From assembly GCA_016630905.1 (NCBI GenBank), contig WBMQ01000002.1, positions 2,356,001 to 2,420,000 of the forward strand: DNA of 64,000 nt. Reading direction: 5' to 3'. Shown here piece by piece: positions 1 to 12,253 of this stretch. Made by a program: the position numbers and the translations under genes. The notes under the pieces are model-generated. The model searched no databases and had not been told where the DNA came from. It was given only the letters and a program-made list of their open reading frames with translations. The stretch comes from Capillidium heterosporum. Its lineage: Eukaryota; Entomophthoromycota; Entomophthoromycetes; Entomophthorales; Capillidiaceae. Positions within the stretch are counted from its first letter, which is position 1. Every line of letters begins with the position of its first letter.

Positions 1-351
1 AATTTTCTGTAAGTGTGTGACTTTTTGGCTCCAAAATTTAGCTAGGACTTTTCAGCTTACTACCACTTTCAAACTGGATAACTAGCAAAAGCCAAAAAGT
101 CTCGAGTTTATAAATTGTTTATTGGCCAAGTAGGTAGGGTGTGTGGCCCCCATCACTATACCTGGCAACTTTGTGCTAGTCAATCGTGCCACTGGATAGT
201 TCAATTGTTCTGAATTTAATTTAAATTAGATATAAAGTGACGTTCAATGATGAAATTTATCTTAGATCAATTCCAAACCAACCCATCGCTCAAATTCCAA
301 CTCTGTCTATCCATACATCTGCATCTTTATATCAACTAAATCACATCAACA

Positions 352-970
352 ATGGCACTACAACACCTGACATTCAACTACCTTATATTAACTTTACAAC
401 AGTTCACAGCTTTGCTACTCAACTTGATAAGTCTGATGAGTACTAACTGGTTAAACTATACTGCTTCCCCACCTTTGGACTACGAGGTTACCTACGGTCT
501 TTTTAAAAAATGTACTTTGTTAGTTTCCACCTGTCAACCTTTTCCCGATCCTTTGCTAGGCGATTGTGATGTCAAAGGCTTCTGTTCGACTTGGTCCTTA
601 CTACGTTCCATCTACATAGCTTCAACCGTATTGGTCTTTCTAAATTTGGCTGTGCTTGTATATTTGACTTTCTTTAAGACAGAGTGGCAAGTTAAAGCCT
701 CCAGGTTTGTTGTAACCTCCATAGGTTTATTTGGTAAGTTTTGCTTATATAATTGTTGATACTAACCAAGTTTTGGTAGTTTTAACTTCTATTATTAGTA
801 CGTCTATGGTAGCCTACCTCAACATGACCTCCATAACCTTCTATATTGGCACCCGATTTGGTACTGGTTTCTACCTTAGTATTGCTGGTTGGATATTAGG
901 CTTAACTACTGGTGCTCAGATCTTTACCAATATTTATTTGCATCGCGATGGTTATCAAGAAATTGAATGA
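352..970 (+). CDS. Four-TM claudin/SUR7-like membrane protein
   Basis: Two exons, 352-733 and 780-970, give 190 residues. The 46-nt intron has a GTAAGT donor, a TACTAAC branch point and a TAG acceptor, and splicing restores one frame. Four hydrophobic stretches are visible: residues about 8-30, 85-105, 118-140 and 155-175. The first extracellular loop carries a W followed by a GLFKKC motif and several further cysteines, which resembles the W-GLW-C-C loop of claudin/PMP22/SUR7/PalI proteins. Fungal members of that superfamily sit in the plasma membrane at cortical patches or act in pH sensing. The short charged C-terminus ends shortly after the last helix. Family assignment rests on topology and the loop motif only, so the exact subfamily is unknown. 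The ATG at 352 was chosen because it places the first helix at the N-terminus. Confidence 0.6.
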
Positions 971-1293
971 CTAAATAGTGGAACTATGGCCTTTTGATAA
1001 ATGTAAAATCCTCTATATATAAACTCTTAAGAAAGCTACATACTTTATTTCCTTTTTTTGTATTTATAGTTTATATCAAATACAGATTATACGAATAAAT
1101 TAAGGAAATACTTGATGATGATGTATTTATTAACGGTAGCAAATTAAGTATAGCTGATTATTATAAAATATAAACTTTTATAATATAGTTTAGAAATCAA
1201 TTTTTGAATAGAAAGATAAAAATAACAATATAATTGTATCAATTTAAATATAAAAACCAATACAATGTTTATACTTTACTTTCATACGGTATC

Positions 1294-2823
1294 CTAATGA
1301 AAGAACTCAGCTCGGAATTCGCCTTGCCTATCATTTCTATTACAGTACTCAAGTTTAAAAAGGCACGGTGAGTTAGCTATGAACCACAGCTTTAACTCGG
1401 CAAGTGTAAATTGGAACTTCAAACAGTAGTTCAGGAAAGTAAGCGACTGGTAGTTAAAAATTTATCTCTGTATTACTAGCATCTTTATTGAATAATAACT
1501 TGAGCATCAGTAAGCTGGATAATTTAGTTAAGGAATTGGTGAATGTTAAGTCTATCTTGTCGAGGCGTTCGAGGCTAAGTTGTTTAAATTTTAAGCTGGG
1601 ATCAAAATCCAATAATGTTGTATCGAGGTTAGAGCAACTGAAGTATAGACATTCCAGGTTCGGTAGGAATTTGAAAAGTTGCTCTATAGCTCTCTTTCCA
1701 CCACAATCTTCGACGGAAAGTTGAAGTACCTTCAAGTTAGGTAGTGCAGGCAGCTTGGTAACAATTTCAAATGCGAGGTGGGGCATGCTCAGTACTTCAA
1801 GATTGGGTCAAAGCCTACTATCACTTGAAAAATATCAACTACTGCTGTCTTCCCTTATATCCTATCCTTCTAAAAAATATATACTCAAAATTACAGATAA
1901 CTCGAGCCTTTCAAGCTTTAGAAGACATCGCTTGCTGAAAATCTTCTCCAAGTACTGTAAATCTCCTATAAACCCCTCATATACTGTAATTCCCAGCTAA
2001 GTTACACTTAGAAAATAAGGTAAAGCTTCCTCCGCTCCTTCATAGCCGCTATAGTCATAGTTGTTTCCTAAATTTTGCATGGACAGTGATAGAAATTTGA
2101 TGTTGGGACATCACTTACCGATGGAAGCAATTAAGATAGGAGCCATCAATTCCAAGCAGATATTCAAGCGCTTTAAGCTGAACACCGGATACGAAAAAAT
2201 CCTATAGTAACCATCATTACTAGATAGTGAGAGGGTTTTCAAGTCGGGAAAGTCGATTGAACTACTTTGAATTCAATTTGGGAAAACTTGGTTAGGCTGA
2301 ACGATAGGCTGGTTATATTGGGCATACGGACTTCTTTCAGTCAATTCATATTAATATTCAAGTCAACTCCTGCTAAACTAAATACCTTCAGGTTGGAGAG
2401 TAAAGGTCCTATGGCTGATATACCTAATGGTCTATCGTTTGGTTCTCTCATATTTGATTGAATTCGCAAACTGTAAAACTCCAACCTTCTAACTTTATCT
2501 AATCCACTATTTAGGATCTTGCTAAAATACTCTTAACTAACTACATTATCTTTATAAGAAACCAAATTGCGAAATAAGTTGAATTCTGGCCTACTAGATT
2601 TGTCAAATTTTAATCTGGCTTTCCTAATATAGTTGTTGAATTTATTGATTATATGTTTATAACGCCTCTTTGTTGTAGGTTTTAGGATCCCAGGAAAAGT
2701 ATTGCTCCAAATTTGCATAAATCTGAAGTATTGTAAACTGATAAAACTGTTGGTTGAGTTTCCTTATCCATCATCGAAATTACCTCTAAAAAGTTCTCTG
2801 GAGAGTTTTGAAAGCTGATCCAT
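1294..2823 (-). pseudogene. F-box/leucine-rich-repeat protein, decayed
   Basis: Read on the minus strand, several frames together spell an F-box plus LRR protein. It starts MDQLSKLSREL at 2823. A frameshift within the F-box moves the reading to LEVISMMDKE. It then goes through a basic stretch with RRYKHIINKFNNYIRKAR at about 2660 and through LRR-type units such as PNLKVLQLSVEDCG at about 1730 and PNLECLYFSCSNLD at about 1650. The last piece, near 1400-1294, is in yet another frame. Stops and shifts occur at least four times, with no GT-AG introns that obviously remove them, so I call it a pseudogene. Intact members of the family are SCF substrate receptors. Some breaks could still be unrecognised introns. 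Confidence 0.6.
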
Positions 2824-3555
2824 GCTGAATTAAACTGAATCTCTTAGATACATCGTCTTCTGTGAAATCTGCTTCTTTTGAAATAAAAAGTTTATTTACA
2901 AAATTTTGGTTAAATTTGCAATCCTACAAACTTTTATACGTCATACAAACTTCATTCTAATAAATTACTGAATTAAAACTATTTGAGTGGATATTTGGAA
3001 ATATATATAACAAAAATTAGACTTTGATCACTTCAAATCCACTCTATACTTTACGATTTATCGTATATTTTAACTTATATTAAACATGAATAATATAAAT
3101 CACAAATTGGATATATGAAAAAACTACTTTTTAATATTTAAATGGATGATTTCTAATAGAATTTCATACAACTATTGAACGTTTATGAAAACTCAAATTT
3201 CATAAATAATTTTATTTCTATATCTCTTTATATGCTAATATTCGATTCGGGTGGAAAGTAGATTACTCAAGACTAGTATAACAACCAAATGACAATAGCA
3301 AATAAATATTGAAAACCCAGTTAATATTTTATAAAGTAAACTATCAATAAAGAACCTGAGTAACAGATTTAAACGGATGTATATAATGCAGGTGGCTTTG
3401 AAATATAAGCTGAAAGCTTAAACTATGCATGTAAATTAGTGCTAATAGTCAATTACCTACAAACTATTGCTGATGAAAACTAAACTTTACTAAAGTCATA
3501 AAAATTGATTTAGTACTTTGAAATCAATCCGCAACACAAACTTAACGTCAATCGC
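2824..3555. other. AT-rich intergenic DNA, 3' of Doa1
   Basis: About 730 bases of AT-rich sequence between the start of the F-box pseudogene and the stop of the Doa1-like gene. I see no open frame of note, no RNA gene and no repeat. Confidence 0.5.
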
Positions 3556-6263
3556 CTAAATCAATTCTAAATTCAACTGCAGTAGCTGTAAGCCAAGAAC
3601 TTCAACCTTGCCACCAATTTCCAATTTGGTAGCAACAACTTCCTCTACCGAGTTTTGCACCTCCTTTTTAATAGTACTGTCCAAACTACTATTCGTTGTG
3701 ACTTTAACCAACAAATTACCTAACCCAACCAAACTTCGGTAGTTGGCTTCCTCGTTACCGTTGGGTATGCCTTTTAAGAAGTCAATAGTAAGGCGAAGCA
3801 ACTGCAAGTACAGATCGATGGATAAATTGGTATTCAAGTTGGTAATATTAACTAATATGGAAGCCAAACCGATTGCTGAGTTGACACTTAGGTTTGATAA
3901 GTTGGGAAGGATGGTGTTGACCAGCTTGAGTAGGAATTCTACGCTTATAGGGTAGGTGGTAAAATTATCCGATCGGAAGAGGATGTTGGTGATCAAGCGG
4001 AAGGTGAGTAGGAGTAAGGTGTCCTTAGTCTTGTCGATGTTTTGGCTCAATTCTTGGAACTGTAAGGCATTACCAATGATATAAGAAAAGTCAAATTCGG
4101 GCTCGGTGTACCAGGGCTGAGTTAAGGCAGTCAGACGTAGTAGATCGACGATAGGGAAGCGCAAGCTTAGAGGCCATGATTTGACTTTAGATAGTAGCTG
4201 GACAAAGACAGTCTTGGGGAGGGATTTATCTGCGGAAGCTGCCTGCAGGTGAGTTAAGCTATCGCCTTCTAATTGAAGGTCCTAAAATGAAAAAAATGTT
4301 AATAAAGGGACTAAGCTTAGAACTGCAAAAATAAAGCTTCAGCTATTTACCTTTTGTACCTCACCATTAAATTCCAAAATCTTGCCGACTATTTTCTTGA
4401 CATCACCAGCTGGAAACTTGAGTTTGTCTTTGATGGGGAAGGGAGACGCCTCCTTAGGTTCGGCTTTAACTATTTGTACAGATTTACCTTGGTTGGCTAC
4501 GTAACGAGACGCACCTATGATAAAATTATGTAAGCTTAGTTTTTAGAAAAGTAGACTACCAGTGTATGGGTCAGAGTACTCCTGGTTACTAGTAATTTGG
4601 ACCGGCTCCGAGTTTTTGGTGATGAAATCGGCGACTTGGTCGACGTAGCTAACTGGCAGATCGTTACTAGTTACAAAGTTCATGGCAGCGGTGAATGGGT
4701 TTTCTAATTTTAAATGTTAACAAAGTAAAATATAACAAACTTTACGGGTGGCATTGTAAGGAAGCTTGAGATTGGGTTGGCCATCTTCCATATTGATTTC
4801 AAATACATAGTCATACTCCTTGCCCTGGTAGAGCTGCTTACGCCCCGAACCTACCGCATCTACAACCTCCCCTACCTTGACCCAACCTTGGCTGGAATCC
4901 CACTGGTAGGCCACGACTGTCCCGTTCTCCTTGACCATCTTAACTTGACCTTCCTTCTTCCCCGGCTCTAATAGAGACTCCTTATCCGACAACTTGCTAG
5001 GGTCAACACTGCCTACCTGTGATTTGTTCAATGTTTGGGAAGCAATTGCCTGCTGATAAACCTATAACATACTAATTAACAAGGTGGTTGCTGAAGCCAA
5101 AGTTCTACCTCAAGTTCACTGACATCAGCTACACGGCTGGGGTCTTTGGTAAAGAGACGTACTATCCCATCGCAAGTACCGGTGACTATATCCCCGTTTT
5201 CAAAGACATCTACCGACCAGATGGATTGAGATGGGATGCTTAAGGTTTGAATACATTCTTGACCTATTATGGAAGCTGTTAAGAGGCTATATAATGGAAA
5301 TAGTCGATTTACCGGACCAGATACGGATACATCTATCTTCCCCACCAGAAACCAATTCGATACGTTTGGGGGTAGAAGTTGGGAGCACCTTGACGCTGTA
5401 TATAAAAGAAGTATGTCCGTACAACTGGTACTGTTCAATATGATCGTAAGACCATACTTTTATAGTGCTTTTTAAATGGAAGTTAGGTCAGATGCTAGCA
5501 AAAAACTATACCTGTCGTTAGAACAAGTTACATAACCAAACCCAGGTATCTCATCGATGGAACGTACACAGTCACTATGAGCTTGGAATGTATTCAATAG
5601 CTTCCCTTCCAAACTCCACACCTTTATCAGCTTGTCGGCACCTCCAGTTAATATACAAGGGTAGGGACTAAATTTCAAAGCTTTTATGGCCCATACCGCT
5701 TGGCTGTGGCCAATTAACCTAAATTGAGGCTTTCCTTCCAAGTCCCAAATTATTCCGGTCCTGAAAATAAGTATTTGAAATAAAATGAATCTACCTGTCC
5801 CATGAAGAAGAAACGATCCGATTATCTTGAAGTAAATCTAAACTACAGATGTTGTCGGTATGGCCCACCCAGCTCATAGCAGTTTCGCCTTCTGATAAGA
5901 CGGAATGTAGTTTTATCGTCTTATCGCTACTACCACTGACTAAATATCCTACAATTATGTTTTAAAATTACGTTGCTTTTACTAAAGTTACCAGGCTCTG
6001 TACTCAAATAAGTTAAGCTGTTGACATAGTTGGAATGTCCTGAATAGAAGTTCATGGTTCCAGTTGCCAAGTCGAATTTCAACACCTTTTTATCCCTAGA
6101 TCCAGAAACTATGGTAGCTGGTTCAACTGCTTTAACACATTTCACCTAAATTTTAAAGAAATGTTGGTTAGAGGACAATTGATACGATAAATGGGGTGTT
6201 TACATCAGCTACATGGCCAGATAGTTGTCTCGATAACTCGTATTTTTGGTTGGCTTCGCTCAT
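3556..6263 (-). CDS. DOA1: Doa1/Ufd3/PLAA ubiquitin-binding WD40 protein
   Basis: This is a multi-exon gene starting at ATG 6263 (MSEANQKYELSRQL). Exon 1 (6263-6204) joins exon 2 (6145-5992) and then exon 3 at 5948, through short GT-AG introns. The product has about seven WD40 repeats; IVSGSRDKK, HTDNIC, LTGGADKLIKVW and VSGGEDRCIRIW are visible. Next comes a PFU ubiquitin-binding domain (GSGRKQLYQGKEYDYVF at about 4850). Last is an alpha-helical PUL domain (about 4600 to 3556) that in this family binds the AAA ATPase Cdc48/p97. Domain order and overall size match yeast Doa1 and animal PLAA. The protein keeps cellular ubiquitin levels up and acts in Cdc48-dependent degradation and sorting. 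Exon edges in the PUL half (around 4280-4360, 4515-4560 and 4710-4740) are approximate. No lesion was seen. Confidence 0.92.
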
Positions 6264-7737
6264 ATCTGTTTGTCTTTGAAAAGGCTTCAAGTTTAACTTT
6301 CAATTCTGGGTTGAGTTGCTTATTTTGCTTACGTCTTTGGAACTTGGATTGCAATTTAATCAAAATAGTTGGGTGATTTGTTATAAGCTTTATTGTAATA
6401 ATTTATTTGATTTATCTGAATGGTGTAATAAGTTCAACTTTATATGGTATATTTGATGTTTGTTTAGAAATATGTAATGTCTCTACTTATCCCTTATGGC
6501 CCTATTTACCTAGACGTAAAGGTCAAAATCAGATTATATGAACAACATAGAAAAGTATTTCTATCTGTACTATATGGCGTATCAAGTTGAATAGTGTTTA
6601 GTTAAACCTGGGTATATTTCTTATTGAAAATACTGAGTTGGACAATAGTGTCTATAGCTATTCCTTCGTTTGGCTTTTAAAAAGCATATCTTTCTTTTTT
6701 GTAGGTAATATAAATAGCAGATAAAAATAATGTTGATAAAAGGGCTTTACTACTCAAAGTAAAATAGTCTAATGCCAATATCTTTGGCTTTTTTAACCTG
6801 TGTTTAATTTAGAAATCTGTGCTATAAAGGATGCTAAATCAAAAGTTAATTTAGATGACGAGATTAATATTATAATTATATATCTGATCCAATTAGATAG
6901 TACCAAATGGCAGCTTATATCATATATTTTCTGGTCGTCACTATATAGAATATCTATTGAACTTCTTACTATTGCTTCTGTCCGTCTAATATAGTTTGAT
7001 TTTAGTATATATAGTTAATATAAGATAGACTATATTGAACGAACCGAGATACTATACTAATTTAAAGGGTATCTATAAATTACACTTTGCTACCCAATAA
7101 GATAAGGTTATTGTGCTATTAATTCTAAACTATTGGATAAACTGGGTTTAGGGCTTCTAAATTTGCATAACTTTTCCAATCTTAGATGTTACTTTGTTTG
7201 AAATTATTAGAGTCTTTGAGAGAATATAGCTTAAGCTATTTATATAAATTAGCCACATTAAACGCTTCTATTTCCGAATAGAATAGCAAATGAATTGGTG
7301 AAGTATCCATCCCAATCTAGCTATCTAAACTTCGATTTAACTGGTTATAAAACTAATTGAACTTGTCAAATTGGGATAAATTAGGTAATTGCCATCAAAT
7401 CAGATAGATTTTTGAAACATCCTTTTAAATGCATCCAATAGTTTGATGGCTATTGCAGCCATTACGACAAAGCAAATTCTCAAGGGTAGGTGGTGAACTT
7501 AAAGCTGGATAGTTAGCGAGGAGGTAGTTTGGAGTTTAACTTGAAAGGACACTCTGTACATTGATACTAATTGATCTCTTTGGGTAGGAAAAGATTGTCT
7601 TAGAATTAAAACGCCATTTTAGATACCAAAGTTTATTGAAGTTAACTGGCCTACTTGTCAATATTTATAGAACTAAGGTATCGATATACTAAATAGGAAG
7701 CATCAATTAATTTTCAGTAGCTTACTTTCCCATTAAT
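6264..7737. other. Intergenic spacer, no recognisable gene
   Basis: About 1.47 kb lying upstream of two divergent genes, Doa1 on the left and the PKA regulatory subunit on the right, so it should hold both promoters. Short open frames such as 6800-6994 are AT-rich and look like chance. I recognise no domain, RNA or repeat. Confidence 0.5.
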
Positions 7738-9122
7738 ATGTTACAACCTCCCCCAATTGCTGAAGAAATGTTTCCTTCAATTGATTCAGTGTGCGATTCT
7801 TTACGTTCAGAATTAAATAATGCCTCGCCCACTGACATTTACCAATTTTGTGCCACCTACTTCAACAAGAAACTAGAAGAGCAGCGTTCCAAGCTTTTGG
7901 CTTCAGGTATCTATTAATCTATTTCAATTAATATAAGATCCTTCGCTAAAATAAATTTATTCTTTTAGCCAAAGTTCAACCTGCCCCTGTTGCCCAGAAC
8001 AGCTTTTCATTCCAATCTCAGCCCTTCTTGCAAACTACTTCCTACCGTCAACCGGAACCTAGAACCAATTTCGAACCCGAGTCATCGGAAGAGAGCGACG
8101 TTTATTTATCCGGAAACGAGACTCTATCGGAGTTGGACCCCGACGATAGCTTTTTGCTGTCCTCTAGCGACGATGACGACGTGCCATTTGAGCCACCCAC
8201 TTACGCACGAGGTAGACGTACATCTATAAGCGCTGAATCTATGGCCCCAGCGAAGGATGGCGAGTTTGTTAAAATATTTGTCGATAAGACTCCAGAACAA
8301 AGGGCTCGCATCGAGGAATCGATTTCCCTCAACTTTTTGTTCAAGAATCTGGACGAAGACCAGTATAAGGACGTTATCGACGCTATGACGGAGAAAAAGG
8401 TCGAAGTAGGCGAGGACGTTATCGTACAGGGTGGTGTAGGTGACTACTTTTACGTTGTAGAGCAGGGACACCTGGACGTCTACGTCACCAAGGAGAATGA
8501 ACCCGAAGTCAAAGTTCTATCATACGGTCCTGGTGGCAGTTTTGGTGAACTGGCTCTCATGTACAACGCCCCTCGTGCAGCTACGGTGCGCTGTACCGAA
8601 AAAGCTACCCTCTGGGCTTTGGACCGAGTAACTTTCAGGCGCATTTTGATGGAACGTACCTCGCGGAAACGACGCATGTACGAAAGCTTCTTAGAAGAGG
8701 TCCCCATCCTCGCCAACTTGGAACCCTACGAGCGACACAAGATTGCCGACGCTTTGGAATCCATCATCTACAACACCGACGAGATCGTAATACAGCAGGG
8801 CGACAACGGACAAAACTTTTATATTATTGAATCGGGCGAGGCTACCGTAACCAAGGTTGATGAGAACGGTGTGGAACACAAGCTGCCTACCATGAAGAAG
8901 GGTGATTACTTTGGAGGTAACCTTTACTTTTTGATTTTGATGCTAACTTTTATTTTAGAGTTGGCCCTCCTTACCGATAAACCCAGAAAGGCAACTGTTA
9001 GCGCCCGTGGACGCCTGAAGTGCGCTACCCTCGGTAAGAAGGCCTTTGTACGTCTTCTTGGGCCCGTGGTCGAAATCATCAAGCGCAATAGTGAGAACTA
9101 CGACCTCAACGCCACCAACTAA
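7738..9122 (+). CDS. cAMP-dependent protein kinase regulatory subunit
   Basis: Three exons, 7738-7906, 7969-8916 and 8959-9122, encode 426 residues. The order is: an N-terminal dimerisation/docking-like segment (MLQPPPIAEEMF to about residue 55), an acidic low-complexity linker, the inhibitory site RGRRTSISAES, and two cyclic-nucleotide-binding domains. Their phosphate-binding cassettes are FGELALMYNAPRAATV (domain A, about 8540) and FGELALLTDKPRKATV (domain B, after splicing). Both keep the Glu and Arg that hold the cAMP ribose and phosphate. The inhibitory site has Ser at the phospho-acceptor position, so it is a substrate-type rather than a pseudosubstrate-type inhibitor. The protein holds the PKA catalytic subunit inactive until cAMP binds. 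The second intron is only 42 nt and has no stop in frame. The equivalent gene in yeast is BCY1. Confidence 0.95.
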
Positions 9123-10191
9123 GACCCTTCACTGGACAGTCTCCTCTACCCCTTTAAACAATCTCACTTTATTTCTGCCCCTCCCTATAGGACAGATGGT
9201 CACTTATTTTTTGACATAGGAAATTCCATTTAACTTGTTTCTTGGATCTCGTCTATGCTCTTCTATATACTCTCGTCTCTAATGCGCTACCCTGTCCATC
9301 TTCATCTGCAATCTATACCACATCTTCAACGCTAGTAAATAAATCTGGCGACTTCCGATGCTTACTTTGTTTTTTAATATTAAGGCTACATATATCAGTA
9401 GAATGTATCTCTTGAAAGGAAGCTGTTAGTAATACATATATGCATTTAGACTAGTGGACATGGATTTGAGATTTACATAAGCAATCGACTTGTCTTTAGA
9501 TTTAAAATTAGATAGACTTGGTGAACCACATTTTACAGCTTGACAAAAGTCAAGGATATGTAACTGTTCGAACCGAACGCTATTCCGCCAAAGAAATACA
9601 TTTATAAAACTTAGGTACATATTTTGGAACAGATCTGGAAATTCTAATTTTGTCCAAGTTTAGACTGAGCTTTTCAAGTATTGTCATTTTCAAAGAAATT
9701 CCGTTGAAATTCTAATCAAGTCTCTGACGCTACTCTTCTTACAACTCAATTGGAATTGGAGTGTTCGAATTAAAATGTAAGCCACCTTAGAATAGTGAAA
9801 ACTGTAACATCGATTTTAAAGGAAACGTATCGAATCCTTGTCTCATTTAAAAATATTGTATAGGCTTGATAAATCTTCATATATTTAAAGTGTATAGCCC
9901 TCAATCAAAGCAAATCAAACTAATCATAAAGTTTGATTATTTCCAATCGATACTTAGTTATTGCCTTTCCATTGCTAAACTAATAGTTTTGGATCTAATA
10001 TACCTCATTCCAAAATTTCATGGCTTTTTAACTTTCCCCTTCCTTTATTTAATATAATACATCTTTGACAATATAGAATCTTTAGACAAGGTTTCTATCG
10101 ATAGACAACCAATTTAATCCTAGACGGCAATTATCTGACTATATTCCAACCACCTTTAGATCTAGATTTAAAAAGTATAGATAACTTTTGA
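9123..10191. other. Intergenic spacer
   Basis: About 1.07 kb between two plus-strand genes. It contains the 3' untranslated part of the PKA regulatory subunit gene (pyrimidine-rich to about 9350) and the promoter of the next gene. A 64-codon minus-strand frame at 9426-9620 has no recognisable domain, so I do not call it. Confidence 0.5.
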
Positions 10192-12027
10192 ATGAGCTCA
10201 GAAGTCAACAAGGCAGTAGAACCCGAGCCCAAGGATGCTAAAACACCAGTTATTGGGAGGAGGCCGGGATCGTTGAGCAACTTCCCAACTCGAAGTTTCC
10301 ACGTGGCTCAGGGCCGAGATAAACTGCAAGATGAAGGTTTGGATGGCGGTAAAGTTAATAGCAGAGGCCAGGCGCTAACAAAAGTTCAATCTACTCCAAG
10401 CCAGGTGGAGCGGGCAATCCCAACCAGAGCTCAGATAATTGAAGTATCGAATCGATCCAAAGCTTTACCGATCCCAAGCCCAAATATGAATAGGGCCATG
10501 ACCAACGACAACTTGAACAGGTTTAGTAGGTTAAACGCTTTATCAAACCAATCTGCCTATGCGAACATGCCCAATTTCAACAACCCGCATTTCAGCAACT
10601 CACATTTCACCAACGAGATCAAACCTATACCACTGCTGTTGACTCACCCCCAGTACCGAGCCGAGTTCTACCCCAACTTTCCCAAGGCTATTCCACTATC
10701 TAGGTTTACTCAATCCGGCAGTTTTATAAGCTCGAGTCCGGTACCCGTTAAACATATGCTACAGCGGCCTATGCTGATGAGCCAATCCTATTCAGAAGGT
10801 ACTACTACCACCACGAATGATACTATGACTACCAGCCATACGAACTTCAAATTCCACTCCAGCTTCATCAAGCCACTGATCCAGTTTGACAAGTTTGAAA
10901 AGTTGCCTGAGATTAAGAGGATTACTGATGACAGTACTCCAAACGAAAATGGTAATCGAAACGTACGGCGTATAGGTTCCAACGAAAGCGTCAAGAATTT
11001 CAAGATTGACAAGACCCTCCCTCTCAAGAAATCCACTAATAGTGTCAGTAGCAGTATCAAGAGTAGTGAGATTGTAACCAAAGTTAACATCAGCAAGACG
11101 AACCAACTGAGGCCCCACAAGAAGTTCCACAACCGTGTCGTTAGTAAACGCAAAAGTCTAAAGCTGCTATCCAAGAGTATCCACCTCAACAAACTAGCTG
11201 CTATGAACGATAAGGAAACGGATGTTTATGTAAACAACCTCAACAAATTGGATCTCATAAACCTACCACCTAAAGCTAAATTGGAGAAGTTGAACTTGAA
11301 CTTGAACTATAAATCGCCACTACCTCAGCTACCTAGCTTAGATCCACCTACAGCTACAAGTTCTTCGTCCGATGACGAGTCCCTAAGTTCTAGTGATGAG
11401 AGCATAAAGAAGGATGTAGTAAACATGTCCAGGCAGACTAGCAACCAAACTATCTACGAACTGCAAGCTATGTTCACGGCAACTTCGGTAAGCTTCAGCA
11501 ATAACGTCACTTACTTCTACTCGTACAACTACCATAATGTCGGCAGTACCAACGACTTAAGTAGTAAGAGTAGCTTACCTATTGATAACCAGTTCCGTAC
11601 CCCCAACTTGTTTTTACCTAGTATTAATACCAGTACTTTTGATGACCGTAAAGAAAAAGAGTTAAACAATCGTAATTTGGAAGGAGATGTCGCCTTCAAA
11701 AGTAGATACAGCCGTATCTACAAGTTACTGTTTGTAAGTGGGTTCCTCTTCTTCCCTATGTGGATTATAGGGTACTTTTTAGCTATGTACCAGTTGAATT
11801 TGACTAAGATGCGAAGTTCTAGGAGTAGTAGTAGGACGGGATCTCCAAATACCCTGGATTTGGAGTTGGGTAGGTTGGGATCGTTCGATTTCAAAGGTAG
11901 GGACTGTAGTCACTTTTGGAAGTTGAAGTTCAAATACTGCTTGGTTACTCTGTTGGTGGTGGTGGTAGGGGTAGGTATAGTGGTAACTTTGGTCTTCAAT
12001 AGGTGGTGGTTTCCGATTAGAGGATAA
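10192..12027 (+). CDS. Unknown Ser/Asn-rich protein with two C-terminal TM helices
   Basis: A single uninterrupted frame of 611 residues starting at ATG 10192. I do not recognise a named domain. Residues 1 to about 500 are polar, Ser/Thr/Asn/Pro-rich and probably disordered, with basic clusters and two acidic serine runs (SSSSDDESLSSSDES near residue 395). The C-terminal fifth has a hydrophobic helix, LLFVSGFLFFPMWIIGYFLA (about residues 510-530), then a charged Ser/Arg linker (RSSRSSSRTGS), and a second helix near residues 585-605 ending in RWWFPIRG. A long disordered region followed by a FLFFPMWIIG-type helix near the end also occurs in some fungal serine-rich membrane proteins, but I cannot name a function. 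Codon use and length support a real gene. Confidence 0.7.
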   Translation: MSSEVNKAVEPEPKDAKTPVIGRRPGSLSNFPTRSFHVAQGRDKLQDEGLDGGKVNSRGQALTKVQSTPSQVERAIPTRAQIIEVSNRSKALPIPSPNMNRAMTNDNLNRFSRLNALSNQSAYANMPNFNNPHFSNSHFTNEIKPIPLLLTHPQYRAEFYPNFPKAIPLSRFTQSGSFISSSPVPVKHMLQRPMLMSQSYSEGTTTTTNDTMTTSHTNFKFHSSFIKPLIQFDKFEKLPEIKRITDDSTPNENGNRNVRRIGSNESVKNFKIDKTLPLKKSTNSVSSSIKSSEIVTKVNISKTNQLRPHKKFHNRVVSKRKSLKLLSKSIHLNKLAAMNDKETDVYVNNLNKLDLINLPPKAKLEKLNLNLNYKSPLPQLPSLDPPTATSSSSDDESLSSSDESIKKDVVNMSRQTSNQTIYELQAMFTATSVSFSNNVTYFYSYNYHNVGSTNDLSSKSSLPIDNQFRTPNLFLPSINTSTFDDRKEKELNNRNLEGDVAFKSRYSRIYKLLFVSGFLFFPMWIIGYFLAMYQLNLTKMRSSRSSSRTGSPNTLDLELGRLGSFDFKGRDCSHFWKLKFKYCLVTLLVVVVGVGIVVTLVFNRWWFPIRG

Positions 12028-12253
12028 AATAACAATAAATATAATATCTAATTTTTGATTTCTATGAAAGACCAAGCGTCGAAGCTTCCCTTTTAAAAAC
12101 AAATATCGTATCAATTGTTATTTATAGGCAGATAAAGTGTTGGTATTGTAAAAGAATACATTAATTTCAAAGATAACAAGTTCAACAACTTGTCAAAAAA
12201 CTCAAATTAAAGGTTTAATAGTTCACCTCCATAATTTTTAAACACTTGAAAAA
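12028..12253. terminator. Convergent 3' region between two genes
   Basis: The unknown membrane protein gene (plus) and the Ugo1 gene (minus) converge here. The 226 bases are AT-rich and must hold both polyadenylation regions. An AATAAA sits at about 12033 on the plus strand. Confidence 0.35.

Noticed and set aside
8028-9122. Reading the PKA regulatory subunit as one exon from 8028
   Set aside because: It would lack the docking segment and would put 14 extra residues into the second cAMP-binding cassette. The three-exon model with start at 7738 restores both.
10788-11192. Long minus-strand frames inside the 611-residue protein gene
   Set aside because: The Leu/Val-rich translation is what the antisense of Lys/Asn/Ser-rich codons produces; no independent support.
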